30,500 nt of DNA from Adiantum capillus-veneris (GCA_014529385.2 CM043969.1:21048946-21079445); one strand, 5' to 3'; shown: positions 1 to 10,237, counted from the first letter of the stretch. Numbers and translations are program-made. Notes: generated from the letters alone by a model not told the origin.

Positions 1-984
1 ACCAAAACACAGTTGGAAAAAGAAAGAGCAAGGGCACCTCTATAGCAATGTCTTCCAATAGCGATCAAGACACAAGATCAGCACCACATACTGCATCAAA
101 ATAACCCCAAAAAAACCATAACTTAAGCTAAATGATCCCTTGGGAATGTATAAGCACACGCCCATTCCAAAGGCGACCATGAAAACTAGGAAGCACCTTT
201 CCCTAAATGGATTTTTAGCACACACCAACCAATGCACTCGAGGAAAAGGGCTTCCCCCTTCACCAAATAGTTCTTCAAAACCATAATTTTTGAAGTGTAT
301 ACACACCACCAAACAAGCGAGTTTCCACAACTTACCCTGCACCAAACTGCACGTGGGTTGGAATATCATGTACCCTGCAGGAAATAGATTGCATCTCCCA
401 ACCACAACTCCAAAATGGATCCTTTCAAGCCTCAAAAATTCTTTGTATTTTTTGCAGCAAAAGTTCTGAAGACTACAAATTTCAAATCTATGCCCCTCTA
501 TGTGCAAAATTGGCGCAAACAGTAAGTTGCCCTATCACTAGTCAAGGGCCAAAAATTGCATCAAAAAGCATGAAGAGGACACAAGAAGAAAAAGCCTACA
601 AATTTTTTTATTTGTCTGAATTTGTTTTTGTTTGTACATTATTTTCAATTATATACAATCCGTGGCTCAAAACTCACCTACGCGCACTTGCAACAACCTA
701 ATAGCTGGCGCTACACTTGCACTGTGTGTACATGTGCTTGCTAAAGCAGGTTCAAAATCCGACAAAAGGAAAGCCACACACCCTTTTGACACACGGTATC
801 GTGTCCATATGTACAAAGTTACAAAAAATAGGGAGTTCAAAAGTGTGGGCAACAATGTCAACTACTTCATGATTTTGGATCACAGGATTCTACTCTTCCC
901 AAAGGTCTCTCATCTACACCATTCAAAGTTCACAGTAGGTGAATTATGCTTTGATGTCACAGGTTCAAAAAATCATCGATTGAG
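1..984. other. Unassigned eroded DNA, no supported gene
   Basis: AT-rich sequence with no gene I can support. A 155-codon open frame on the - strand (40-507) starts at a methionine and is rich in hydrophobic and cysteine residues. It shows no family motif I recognise, no clear splice context and no homology I can name. A 134-codon + frame (632-1036) is also featureless until its end, where it overlaps the fossil reverse transcriptase that starts near 985 in a different frame. The segment may be the 5' part of that fossil element, but nothing in it shows gag, protease or integrase motifs. Confidence 0.4.
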
Positions 985-1650
985 GACAATGATACAGTCC
1001 ATGAGCTTGTTCCTTATCCATCCCATAAGCAAGTAATAGGTGTGAAGCATTGGGTTGTCAAAGCCAAATTTTATTCTCATGAATCGATCTCTTTTATTGC
1101 TAAAGGTAATGCTCAAAGTGACGATACTGACTTTGTTGATACTTTCCCTCCCATTGGATGATTCACTTATGTACACCGTTCACTTGTTGCAAACTCTTGA
1201 TAACAAGTTTATTCTATGTATGTCAAGTCTGCTTGGTAAAATGGAGATTTAGAGGTGGAGTTGGGTGTGGAAAAAACTTGTATTTTTGTCCTCAATGATT
1301 TTTCGGGACCATGTTTGCTTATTGAAGAAGCGAGTTTAAAGTCTTAAGCAGGATAGGAGGGCTTGGTAACCAAACATGGATAGGCATCTCATCTACTTGG
1401 GTTTTGACCAAATGTTCTTTAGTTAATGCTAATCTTCATGTGCTAAAAGACTGTGAAATTTGTATCATTATCTTGTTATATGTGGATAATATTGTTGTCA
1501 TATGCTCATTTGAGGATCTAACTGATTGGATGAACTTCTAGTTGTGATTGATCTTGGTTTATTGCGCTACTTTAGTACTTTGGAAGTATTGAAAACTTTG
1601 GATGGCATTGCCATTTGTCAATTTTAGGTACAAAAGAAAAAGCCTTGCAA
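985..1650 (+). pseudogene. Fossil Ty1/copia reverse transcriptase
   Basis: Translation from 985 runs open to a stop at 1159-1161 and follows the N-terminal part of a copia reverse transcriptase: a DTVHELVPYPSHKQVIG block where the family has N-D-T-W-E-L-V-P, then KHWVVKAKF, then FIAKGNAQ in place of the usual R-L-V-A-K-G-Y-A-Q, then DFVDTFPP. After stops and frame changes, the catalytic YVDD region survives as IILLYVDNIVVICS near 1465-1505, with the second aspartate changed to asparagine. This is followed by DLGLLRYFSTLEVLKTLDG near 1549-1605, the block just after the active site. Multiple stops and the damaged active site make it a pseudogene. Gag, integrase and LTRs were not found, so the element is badly truncated. 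The family is clear from the order and spacing of these blocks. Confidence 0.75.
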
Positions 1651-2417
1651 TGTTGTAACTTTTGATTCTATTTGGTGGTTTGTGTAGGATCTCTGTAGGA
1701 TCTCCCCCCCCCCCCCCCACCCCCCCAACAATTATATCAAAGCTATCCATAGACTCCACAAAAAACGGATTGTAAAGTGGAAGGATATTGGGACAACTTA
1801 TACAAAGCATGATAAGACATATAAATACCAAAAACAAAATGCTTATATAATATGTATTATATTCTAATTAGAATTATCTGAATATTTCACATTCTAACTT
1901 GTTTTTGACCATAGGATCTTGCAACACCACATTCCTTGTATGTATATATATATCAAATGACCGTAGGACCTTGCAAAATGAGCCCTACATCTATTGATAT
2001 CTTGTGTAGAAAATGGAAGTATAATTAGCATAGTATTTTCATTAGGGTATTTCATAATACTTATACACATGGCCAAAAATACCAAGAAATCAGTTTGAGT
2101 TGCTCAACATGTGCTTGATTGATATGTGAGACATCTTTGCAACATGTGAGAGATTCTAAACTTTCAATAAAGTCTTTATTAGGATCACAATGCTTTGGCA
2201 AAGCATGACAAGTCAATCCGAGAGTCTTTACACACAAAAATTTGCTCTATTTGTGAGCTCATTTGGCAATCAAGATCTTCCAAATGTGTTCTTGGCTATG
2301 TTTTTTGTGTTGACACTAAAACTTGGCTCTCAAAAATGAGCACAACCACAAAAATTTTCCATTGTACTAATTGTCTAAAATGCCTATTTTTAAGAAACCC
2401 AAGTCTGCACGAACTGC
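1651..2417. other. AT-rich DNA with poly-C tract and possible RNase H scrap
   Basis: No gene is supported. It contains the poly-C tract at 1704-1726. A short + strand frame near 2285-2345 reads GYVFCVDTKTWLSKMSTTTK, which weakly resembles the copia RNase H entry block (G-Y-V-F-x-L-G-...-S-W-x-S-K). It lies downstream of, and on the same strand as, the fossil reverse transcriptase, as it would in a copia element. That resemblance is suggestive only. Confidence 0.3.
1704..1726. repeat. Poly-C (poly-G) tract
   Basis: Fifteen C followed by one A and seven more C. On the - strand this is a long G run able in principle to form quadruplex structures. It may also be a place where sequencing length is unreliable. 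Confidence 0.9.
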
Positions 2418-2582
2418 TAAAAATGGATGAGCTTGATCTTGCACACCCAACATTGTTAGGAGACTCCATTGGTAAAAATGGATGAGCTTGATCTTGCAAA
2501 ACCAACATTGTTGAGAGACTCCACTGGTAAAAATGGATGAGCTTGATCTTGCAAATCCAACATTGTTGAGAGACTCCACTGG
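2418..2582. repeat. Three-copy 55-bp tandem repeat
   Basis: Three head-to-tail units begin at 2418, 2473 and 2528 with the word TAAAAATGGATGAGCTTGAT, and each ends in GAGACTCCA(C/T)TGG or a close variant. The second and third units are nearly identical and the first differs at a handful of bases. The 55-bp period is not a multiple of three, so the array does not encode a repeated peptide. Confidence 0.9.
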
Positions 2583-3353
2583 GTGTCTCACATCCTTGTG
2601 GAATGGAGTCATAGGCAATGAACTATACTTCAAATAATTGATGCAAGGTGTCTTATGTTTAATGGTGCACCTCCATAAATATGTTGTTGACAGCTGGCAG
2701 CTTGATCATATGCCAATGCACATAAATGAGACATAACCGAACAATGTTGAGACCCAAGTGTTTAAGGTTAATGGTATGGCTCCATTTCATGAATGAAAAC
2801 AGAGCATGAAGATGAGCTGAAGTCAACATTGATGTCATTGCAAGGCATGTAGTGAATGTTCTCTGGTTAGTACTAATACTTAAGAAGGACATGTTGCGCA
2901 TTGATTGGGCGCCAATGCGCAACATTGGCGCCCAAAGGTCAAAGGACTATTGGCACTTTACTTGGATTTGTAAAGTATGAATCTAGAATTATCATTTTCA
3001 AGGGTTCAAAAAATGAAGGTGATTGAGTAAAGCCTTGATACACATTGTCATATAACTTTGCATAAACTTGTCAGCACCAATGCAACTACTCACCATTATT
3101 GTTGTATTGTTGTCTTTTTCTATCAATATACTTCTGCTCTTACAAAATCATTAAAGCCAGTAAACAGACATTGTCATCTGTGATGACCATCAATTAGTCC
3201 CTTGCAATGTCTGATTGCCGGCTGCATTGCTACTAACTTGGTGCCAGAACCACAAAATCTGTGCATACCTTGAACGCTCGGAAATGTTCCAAGACAATCA
3301 AAAGTATAGTGGCAATCCCAACGCACTTCAACATATACACATTCAAGGCACAG
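2583..3353. other. 3' flank of the TBL gene
   Basis: Moderately AT-rich sequence downstream of the TBL stop codon on the - strand. It probably includes the 3' untranslated region, but I could not identify a convincing polyadenylation signal. Small open frames here have no recognisable content. Confidence 0.4.
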
Positions 3354-4967
3354 CTAAAGGTGCTTGAGCACATGCAGAAACATGGCACTCCAAGCATCCA
3401 CCGGCCCCGGAAGACACCAATGCATGCAGTCATTATGCACATTAAAATTATCCCGGCCATATGAGCCAGGATGTGCGTCAGGCCGTAGCAATGCCGCATG
3501 TAATGTGTCCACCATCTTCAGCTTGAACGAAAATTCCGAGCTTCTCTGCACGGTCTTGCCAAACTCTTCTAGCTGCATCTGGTACATGAAGTAGGATAGA
3601 TAATCCAAAGCCGTAGAGTCGCTCTTAAATGGAGCTGTTCGAGTGCAGTTGCCCCCCTCATTCCAAGGGGCATTTTCAAAGTGGTCAGGAGAGAAAGTCC
3701 TGAAGAATACCACGCCTTTGTACTTTAAAGAGATCAAAAAGTCGAAGACGGTCCTTAATACCGCTCTGTAGGCAAAACCGACACCCACATTGGTAACATT
3801 CAATGAAATTGGGCACTGATTGCAGCCCACCAGTTCATTTTGCACAACATACGCAGCGATCCTCATGAACCAATGCCCTGCTGACAAAACGATATAGTCG
3901 TAGTTATCCAAGTAAGGCCCCCAGCTCTCATCCAAAACATCCAGATAAAGCTTATCGACGGACTTTCCGAGGTCCTCCGCTTGATTGACATATTTGATCA
4001 AGAAGGGAGCCCATACAACAGCTAATGTGAAGTTGTAACATCGGAAGTAACAATTGACATTCCAACCCGTGTAAGCGCATTCGGGTTTCTCAACCTGCAA
4101 TAAGACAACAGCTCAAGTTTAGTCCTTCCTCGTCTCCCCATGTCGAAGGAGGCATTCTTGGCCAAGACCGACCCTTTTCAATTATGCAAGAAGAGGCCAC
4201 AACCTTCTCAATTACCTGGGCAAGCTGGCACAAAAGAGACTGAAAATTGTTCCGAGCTAAGGAGTCCCCAATGAAAGCCCACTTCTTTCCGGCCACAATC
4301 TTAAGGAAGGCATTTGCATCAAACAAGGGGAGTTCACAATCATAAGGTTTCCATCTCCAGTACAAGTAGTCGCTGTCAGGTCTTCCAAGCTTCATACAAT
4401 TTTGAGCGTCCTGAATGTACTCGCATGTTGTGTTTGTGTAAGGAGGCTCATGAGGGTGTGGGATCCAGTCACCTCTCCATATGTTGCAGTTTCCTGGAAA
4501 TCCAGTTCTTATTTCAGCATAAGACAAAGGCATTCTTTTGCATCAACAAGCTCATGTGGCGCACACACATAGACATTAAGAACTTGCAAGTTTGAGGTAG
4601 AGCATTACATACCGACAGAGAAATCGATCAGTTTTGTAACATCTGAAGCAGGATTCGGAGGTGGAGATGCGGTACGATCCTGGGATGCCGACGCAGAGAT
4701 CGTACTGCGGTCTTGGGAAGTCGAGGGAAGGGTTTTTGAGCGCTCCTCCACATTAATTATGTTGATTAAGGAATCGGAGGAGAAGATAGCCGCAAAGACA
4801 AGAAATACAATCAGCAAGAAGCATGTCACCCACGTTATGACAGACAGCATGGATGTGGGCTTCCATAGCTGGCCGTGAGGCTGAGAAGTTGAAACTGCCA
4901 ATTCCACGGGTGGGCGACCATCATCTTGCCGCAACAAAACAACATATCTGTGATATTGGGTTGTCAT
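3354..4967 (-). CDS. TBL-family polysaccharide O-acetyltransferase, three exons
   Basis: The family are Golgi type II membrane enzymes that acetylate cell-wall polysaccharides. Exons are 4967-4613, 4493-4216 and 4094-3354, joined by introns of 119 bp (GTATGT...TTCCAG) and 121 bp (GTAATT...TTGCAG). Phases match at both joins, giving 457 codons, a usual length for the family. A short N-terminal cytosolic part is followed by one membrane anchor at about residues 41-63 and a serine/proline/threonine-rich stem. The TBL domain begins at CNIWRGDWIPHP (from 121). The PMR5N-type GDS motif (FIGDSLARN, GDS at 194-196) and the C-terminal DxxH motif (NDCMHWCLPGP, D433 and H436) are both present, so the catalytic Ser, Asp and His are kept. 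The blocks NTTC...QNCMKLGRPDSD, WRWKP and CELPLFD resemble Arabidopsis TBL19-22 and AXY4/TBL27, which suggests a xyloglucan or related hemicellulose acceptor. The acceptor is inference; the family call is strong. Confidence 0.93.
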
Positions 4968-5347
4968 GAGTGGGAGGGTCCGGACTCACGTTGTCTCTGC
5001 GAGGTTCGTGAGAGCCAGAAGTGCAGGATGGACGAGGGCCACGAGGCGATGCACTATTACTACTGTAAAGAACGAAAGCTGCTGCGAGTCGAGGGATTGC
5101 AGAAGAGGGGGACTGTTATGTGAGCTGACGATGAGGATGGTGGGCAGAAGCTGATGATAGGAACAGAGGGAATTAGACTCCGTCAGTACTACCGACTGAT
5201 TTGTCGCAGAAGCTCGCCAGCTAATAACAAAGAGGAGCGTCGACATGATTGATTCTGTGCAATAGCTTGTTGCCAAACTCCTGCCTGGAATTGCAGCAAA
5301 AGGCGTTGCAAGTGGGCCAAGGGCCCTTTTGTCGGTAACTCTTTTGA

Positions 5348-5349
<2 letters not shown>
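4968..5349 (-). promoter_or_regulatory. Presumed 5' UTR and proximal promoter of the TBL gene
   Basis: This lies immediately upstream of the TBL start codon on the - strand. A 96-codon open frame ends at 4986, just 18 bp before the TBL ATG, in the sense direction. It contains no recognisable protein and is more likely untranslated leader or a fortuitous upstream ORF. I found no clear TATA box. Its position next to GA tracts on the transcribed strand is the only promoter-like property. Confidence 0.4.
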
Positions 5350-5380
<31 letters not shown>

Positions 5381-5434
5381 GAGTCTACGTCTCCATAGTC
5401 TCTCTCTCTCTCTCTCGGTCTCTCTCTCTCTCTC
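5350..5434. repeat. Interrupted CT (GA) microsatellite
   Basis: CT runs at 5350-5379, 5399-5416 and 5419-5434 with short interruptions. They lie about 0.4 kb upstream of the TBL start codon, where they read as GA on the sense strand. GA tracts in plant promoters can recruit GAGA-binding proteins (BBR/BPC family), but nothing here shows that this one does. Confidence 0.9.
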
Positions 5435-5699
5435 ATGAGTCAATTCCTCTGACAGATCCCAAGACTGATCCAAGTGTTCCTCACATGGTCTCATATGAGG
5501 GCCCCTTTTCTAAGGTGCCAATGGAAAGCCATGCAATGATGCAAACCAGTCGTGCCAACTTCCAAGTGGGTGTATCCCATACACCTCTTTCACACGAGCC
5601 GGTACCGCACTAAGTGATAGGAATGAGGTGGGACGGATCAATGGTCATTGGTTGAGGATGTGTGTGCCGTCCGATGCACATGTTATAACTTCAGGTGAA
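5435..5699. other. Non-coding spacer, nothing recognised
   Basis: The only open frame is an extension of the CT tract. No promoter, RNA gene or repeat structure was seen. Confidence 0.4.
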
Positions 5700-5719
5700 A
5701 GATGTGATTTCAGCTTGGT

Positions 5720-5810
5720 GACCCCCGCCCCCGGCGTACCCCTACACTTGAACCATAGACATCACCCTTCGCGACACCTGGTGTCCTAATCACTCCCTAA
5801 TCACTTCACC
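5720..5810 (-). repeat. tRNA-derived SINE-like segment
   Basis: Read on the - strand, an A-box-like TAGGGAGTGATTAGG (5799-5785) is followed, 45 nt from start to start, by a B-box-like GGTTCAAGTGTAGG (5754-5741). This is close to the spacing of the internal RNA polymerase III promoter in a tRNA. The B box differs from the consensus G-T-T-C-R-A-N-N-C only at its last base. There is no cloverleaf I can complete, so a functional tRNA is unlikely; a tRNA-derived SINE head or tRNA pseudogene fits better. Element ends and target duplications were not found. Confidence 0.45.
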
Positions 5811-6286
5811 CATGCCTACTTCTTGAAAATAATGAAAGTCCACTTGGTATCGTAAATGCAAACCAACATCGACGAGAATTGATAAATTCAGGTGCCCAAG
5901 CGGTGTTTTGTAAATTTAGGGCTCTAGTTGTACGGTCCAGATTTTTCCTACAGCTACCAAATGCACCCACATGCTCGATCCCCTTCCACCCCATCATGTC
6001 ACTTAGAAAGGAAGAACAAGCACGCACTCACGCGTGCTCCTTGAAGTCAAAAAAAACCAAGAGCTTTGCATTGTAGCTTCATTGATGTCGGTAGAGTTAC
6101 GACGACGGTGTAGCACACCATGTACTCTACCGCTATCATCGACCCATGCCAAAAGAGTACACTAGCTTATTAATACTACTAAATGACATACTTGTTGAGG
6201 TAAGGTCAATGCTTCCTTTCATTGTGTGAAAGGCATTGAGAATCGGGAGCTCTAAGCTTTCGACTAGTTGGTATATAAGCAGAGAA

Positions 6287-6288
<2 letters not shown>

Positions 6289-6328
<40 letters not shown>

Positions 6329-6330
6329 AG

Positions 6331-6374
<44 letters not shown>
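6289..6374. repeat. Compound (CT)n-(AT)n-(AC)n microsatellite
   Basis: CT run 6289-6328 with one interruption, then ATATATATAT at 6331-6340, then AC 6341-6374. Frames across it translate to Ser-Leu/His-Thr or Arg-Glu runs and are not genes. Confidence 0.95.
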
Positions 6375-6376
<2 letters not shown>

Positions 6377-6597
6377 CTAAATCACACTCAACAACAAAAA
6401 TTGAAGCGAAAAGTGTACACTTGGAAGCATACTAAATACACTACAACAAAAACAACGGTGAATTTGCCTGAAAACAAAATCGAAAGTATGAATAATCATG
6501 GTATGGTTCTTTTTTCCTTGACGCTACGCGAGTAAACAAAAAACAATTGGAACAAACTAAATATGAATGAATAATTGATAGTATTATACAAATAGAC

Positions 6598-6997
6598 TGC
6601 TACAGACGGATTCCTGGCTGCCCTACACGCGCTACAAGCCATAAACGAACAAATTTACATCCTGACGCCTCGCATAGCACATAATCAACGACGACATACG
6701 TGAACAGAGAGAAATAGAGAGTGGGAGAGAGCGAAAGAACATATGCATGCGCACCTCCTAGAGCGGAGTGCTACGCCAGCTTGGCGAGAGAGTAGGGAGG
6801 AGAGGAGAGAAGAAAAACACGAACATTGGGTGCAATCTCCCCCCGTGCAAGAGTGAGCATTTTCCTCTTGCACGTATTTATTTATAGATTAGTGAATGCT
6901 CAAATGAATACATATTGACCGACCGGGCAATAATTGGCCATTGCTCATAAAGAGCACTTAAATGATAAAATATATTATCCTTTTGCATAATCCTTGG
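6598..6997 (-). repeat. 3' LTR of the non-autonomous element
   Basis: It matches 9822-10237 along its length with scattered substitutions; the main difference is a short segment near the left end. It begins TGCTAC on the + strand, and the shared sequence ends near TTTTGCATAATCCTTGG. It contains a TATA box on the - strand (6886-6875) and a 9-bp inverted repeat GTGCAAGAG/CTCTTGCAC (6845-6853 and 6865-6873). Confidence 0.85.
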
Positions 6998-7404
6998 AAG
7001 CAACTATCCTTAGTTGCAAAGATAAAAAACTGCAAACAATACTTGTCAAAAACAGTGATTAGAAATCTTTGTCATAAATATCACATAGTAAAAGAAAAAA
7101 ATGAAAGTAAAGAACATTGAGTTATATGTCTGCCGTCATCCACATACAAACTATTCTAGTGTCCCATACCACTAGAATAAGCAGTATATGTCATACCCTG
7201 AGGAATCAGGATATCATTGGTCACACTCATCATTCAACAATCAATTCTCATCAATCTCAAGTTCAACACTATCGCGATAGAAAATCATCATATTTCCATT
7301 CCAAATCCAAATCCAAATATCCTTCATTTTTGTATACCCGGGTAACAAAATCCTACTAGTTGCAGTGGTGGTCAGCCACACTGCTGCATGATTTTTTGTG
7401 ATTA

Positions 7405-7602
7405 GTGTTGCCTAAAACGACGAATCTACACCCAACGTGCTGCCTAAATCGGTGAATCAGCACTTGTGCTGCCTAAACCGGCGAATCTGCACTGATATTA
7501 TGTAAACTTTTGAATCTATCATGTATTGTGTGCTGCCTAAATTGGCGGATCTACACACGGATGAGCATTGACACACTACCTAAATCGGCGAATCTGTGTG
7601 CA
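7405..7602. repeat. Degenerate short repeats with core GCCTAAATCGGCGAATCT
   Basis: At least five copies of a core like TGCCTAAATCGGCGAATCTG(C)AC occur near 7410, 7442, 7471, 7534 and 7578, with a weaker match near 7500. Spacing is irregular (about 29 to 63 bp), so this is not a simple satellite. It lies inside the non-autonomous LTR element, near its 3' end. Confidence 0.75.
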
Positions 7603-8663
7603 TGTGACCAATGGACTAGACAAGACATAAAGGAGAAAAGGATTTATTATGTGTTTGACACGATTTTGGAGTATAATACAAATTGTTTGGTCACTATTCC
7701 AGAGCAACTTAGCTTGCATGAGTAGCTGCATACCTTATAGACAAATCATCTCAGTGAAAATTCCCTTTCAATACAATTAGTAGTCATGACCTTAATATTG
7801 TGTGTGGGTGTGGATGTGGATGTGGGCGCCATGAGCAAGTCTTTGCATGGATGTCCAAAAAGTGCGGTTGTGATTGTGTGGGCATCATTGAAGATGCATC
7901 GTTTGGGCAGCTTTAGAGTGGAAAAAAACAGACAACCACGTGGAGTGTTTGTGTGTGCAAGCACAAGGAGGGAGCATGTAGGCCGCTTGTGGGCCGATTC
8001 AAACTAGCTCATGTAGGAGGCGAGGTAGACGTGGCATCATCAAGTGCTGATGCAGGTATCATGTTGTGGGACTTGGCCACCTGAGGTGCAAAAATCACCC
8101 ATCTCATGCCATGTGCCTCACCTCGCAATGCTCTTACTTGTGTCAGTCGTTCCTTCATAGCCTCGTCCCAAGTCTTCAAACCAGGGCCGTCTGCAGATGC
8201 AAGTGGTGCCATCTTCTTTTGGGCATGGACCACGACACAACCAGAGCTTAAAGTTTTTCCTCTCGAACCAACCAGATCGGCAAAGTAGAGTGAAGGTGGT
8301 CAATGAGGGGTAAGTAAAGTGAAGGCTCGAGCGAGAGGAAAGAAGTCTGTAGGGAGAGAGGAGAAAGCTAACGATTGGATAATTAGGGGGGGTGTTGCTA
8401 ATTAATATCGTGTTGAGAGTGCGAGGAGACAGTGGAACAAAGAGAGGAGGAAGAATCCCAAGAGATTCTCCATAAGGAGGGGCAACGAGAGACCGAGAGG
8501 ATAAGTCGCATGGCTGAATCCACAGCTTATGGGTGTGTGAGTGTGGTTGAAAGTCCACATAGGAGCTGGAGGAGGTTGGTAAAACTATAGTTGTTGCATG
8601 ATCAGGGTTATGCTATAGGAGTAAGTTGCGGTTAGCCGTCGAAAAGAAAATAGAGATGAAGAG

Positions 8664-8664
<1 letters not shown>

Positions 8665-8739
<75 letters not shown>
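8665..8739. repeat. (GA)n microsatellite
   Basis: A continuous GA run of about 75 bp within the internal region of the non-autonomous LTR element. A second short GA run lies at 9009-9029. Arg-Glu repeats in frames across it are artefacts. Confidence 0.95.
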
Positions 8740-8740
<1 letters not shown>

Positions 8741-9806
8741 GCAAGTCTAACGACGGTTGCATGGCGGCGTATCTCTGCATGAAAATAAATTCGTTGGTTG
8801 GGATTGGAAGTTGGGGAGCCAGAAAAAAAAGAAAAATAATTTACAGCATCGCCGTAAGGGTTGCGGTAGACAAGCCCATACGATGAGTCGGGGGTGGCGG
8901 ATGGTAAGTAGAGAAGAATATATATTTATTTATTTATTTTTTGTGGCGTGTGAACCACTGAGGACTGCACCAGCTGATGAAAGAGACAAAGATGTATGTG
9001 AGAGGGGAAGAGAGAGAGAGAGAGAGAGATGCATGACATATGGATCATAGGTTGATGGGGGTTAGCGTGTCAGGTGTGGACCATGGATTCATGTGTCAAC
9101 CACCACCCGAGTTCCACTGGTGGATGCCAGATCTATGATGGCATATGTTGCCTTACGGCGCTGTTCAAAAGTGGTTGCTACTGCACGTTGCGCAAGTGCC
9201 AAAATTGGCAGCATCTACCCTCATCCTCTGTGGCTGCTAACGAGAGAGCTATTGTGGTTTGAATTGTGCCCCTGTTGAAAGTGATGACGAAGGCGGCCGG
9301 CCCCCAACGGCGTACTGGATGCCATTAGTGTTTTTTTTATAAATATAATTTCATCTATTTTCATTGCAAGAGCATGTATTCTTCTTCTTCTAGTGTTGCA
9401 ATTAATTACCTGGCTCTTTTTCCTATGTGTGTGTATATATATATATCTATCCGATGAAATTAAGTAGCTTTTCTAATCGCATGCTAGTTCACTACTTTAT
9501 TAACGATTTCCAATACTATTATTTAAAAAAAAGTATTATTGCTATGTTAACTATATTTAAGCTTTCTTAATGATATACAATATTTTAATCTTCCTATCCT
9601 TCTATGGTTGTTTCCTATCATCCCCGATTCAAAAGGAATTACCAAGAATATCTCCTTCATCTTAAAAGAGTAATGCAAATGTAATTAACATGAAATAGAA
9701 TATGCAATAAACTTATCTTTGGTACAAAAATTTGCAAGGATCTACGTTGTCGAGAGGCAAAACATGTATGTCCTTGATTTCTTATTCTAACCAAGAGCGT
9801 AGTCCC

Positions 9807-9820
9807 TTGCTCTGATACCA
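9807..9820 (-). other. Primer-binding site for initiator-Met tRNA
   Basis: On the - strand the sequence reads TGGTATCAGAGCAA, the classic plant copia-type primer site complementary to the 3' end of initiator methionine tRNA. It lies one base inside the right LTR boundary. This fixes the element's direction and identifies the 9822-10237 repeat as the 5' LTR. Confidence 0.9.
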
Positions 9821-9821
9821 C

Positions 9822-10237
9822 TACTACAAACGGATTCGTGGTTACCCTGCAAAATACTCAAAACAACATGTTGCAAGCCATAAACGAACAAATCTACATA
9901 CCCGACGCCTCGCATAGCACATAATCAACGATGATATACGTGAATAGAGAGAAATAGAGAGCGGGAGAGAGTGAAAGAATATGTGCAGGCGCACCTCCTA
10001 GAGCGGAGTGCTACGCCGGCTTGGCGAGAGAGAAGGGAGCAGAGGAGAGAAGAAAGACACGAACATTGGGTGCAATCTCCCCCCGTGCAAGAGTGAGCAT
10101 TTTCCTCTTGCACGTATTTATTTATAGATTAGTGAATGCTCAAATGCATACATATTGACCAGCCGGCCAATAATTGGCCACGGCTCATAAACAGCACTAA
10201 AATGATAAAATATATTATCCTTTTGCATAATCCTTGG
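9822..10237 (-). repeat. 5' LTR of the non-autonomous element
   Basis: Partner of 6598-6997. The TATA box (10126-10115 on the - strand) and the 9-bp inverted repeat (10085-10093 and 10105-10113) are both kept. The left end reads TACTAC where the other LTR has TGCTAC. Confidence 0.85.
10115..10126 (-). promoter_or_regulatory. LTR TATA box
   Basis: TATAAATAAATA on the - strand in the 5' LTR, the expected place for the promoter that makes the element's RNA. The same box is present in the 3' LTR at 6886-6875. A short inverted repeat follows it directly, near where transcription should begin. Confidence 0.6.

Larger units (their letters stand above)
6598..10237 (-). mobile_element. Non-autonomous LTR retroelement without gag-pol
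   Basis: Two closely similar direct repeats (6598-6997 and 9822-10237) flank 2.8 kb of internal DNA. A canonical initiator-Met tRNA primer-binding site abuts the right repeat on the - strand, so the element reads right to left: 5' LTR 10237-9822, 3' LTR 6997-6598. The internal part has many short frames but no gag, protease, integrase, RT or RNase H motif, so it must have depended on proteins from another element. It contains a degenerate short repeat (7405-7602), a long GA microsatellite and miscellaneous sequence, and resembles the plant LARD category. The polypurine tract at the 3' LTR and a target-site duplication were not identified, so the exact outer ends are uncertain by several bases. 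Confidence 0.8.

Noticed and set aside
40-507. 155-codon frame on the - strand as a gene
   Set aside because: No motif, splice context or recognisable family; hydrophobic composition alone is not enough.
4986-5276. 96-codon - strand frame as a separate protein
   Set aside because: It sits in the leader of the TBL gene, ends 18 bp before its start and has no recognisable features.
5741-5806. Functional tRNA gene
   Set aside because: Promoter boxes fit, but no acceptor stem or anticodon arm could be formed.
8626-8886. Arg-Glu-rich frame
   Set aside because: Translation of the GA microsatellite.
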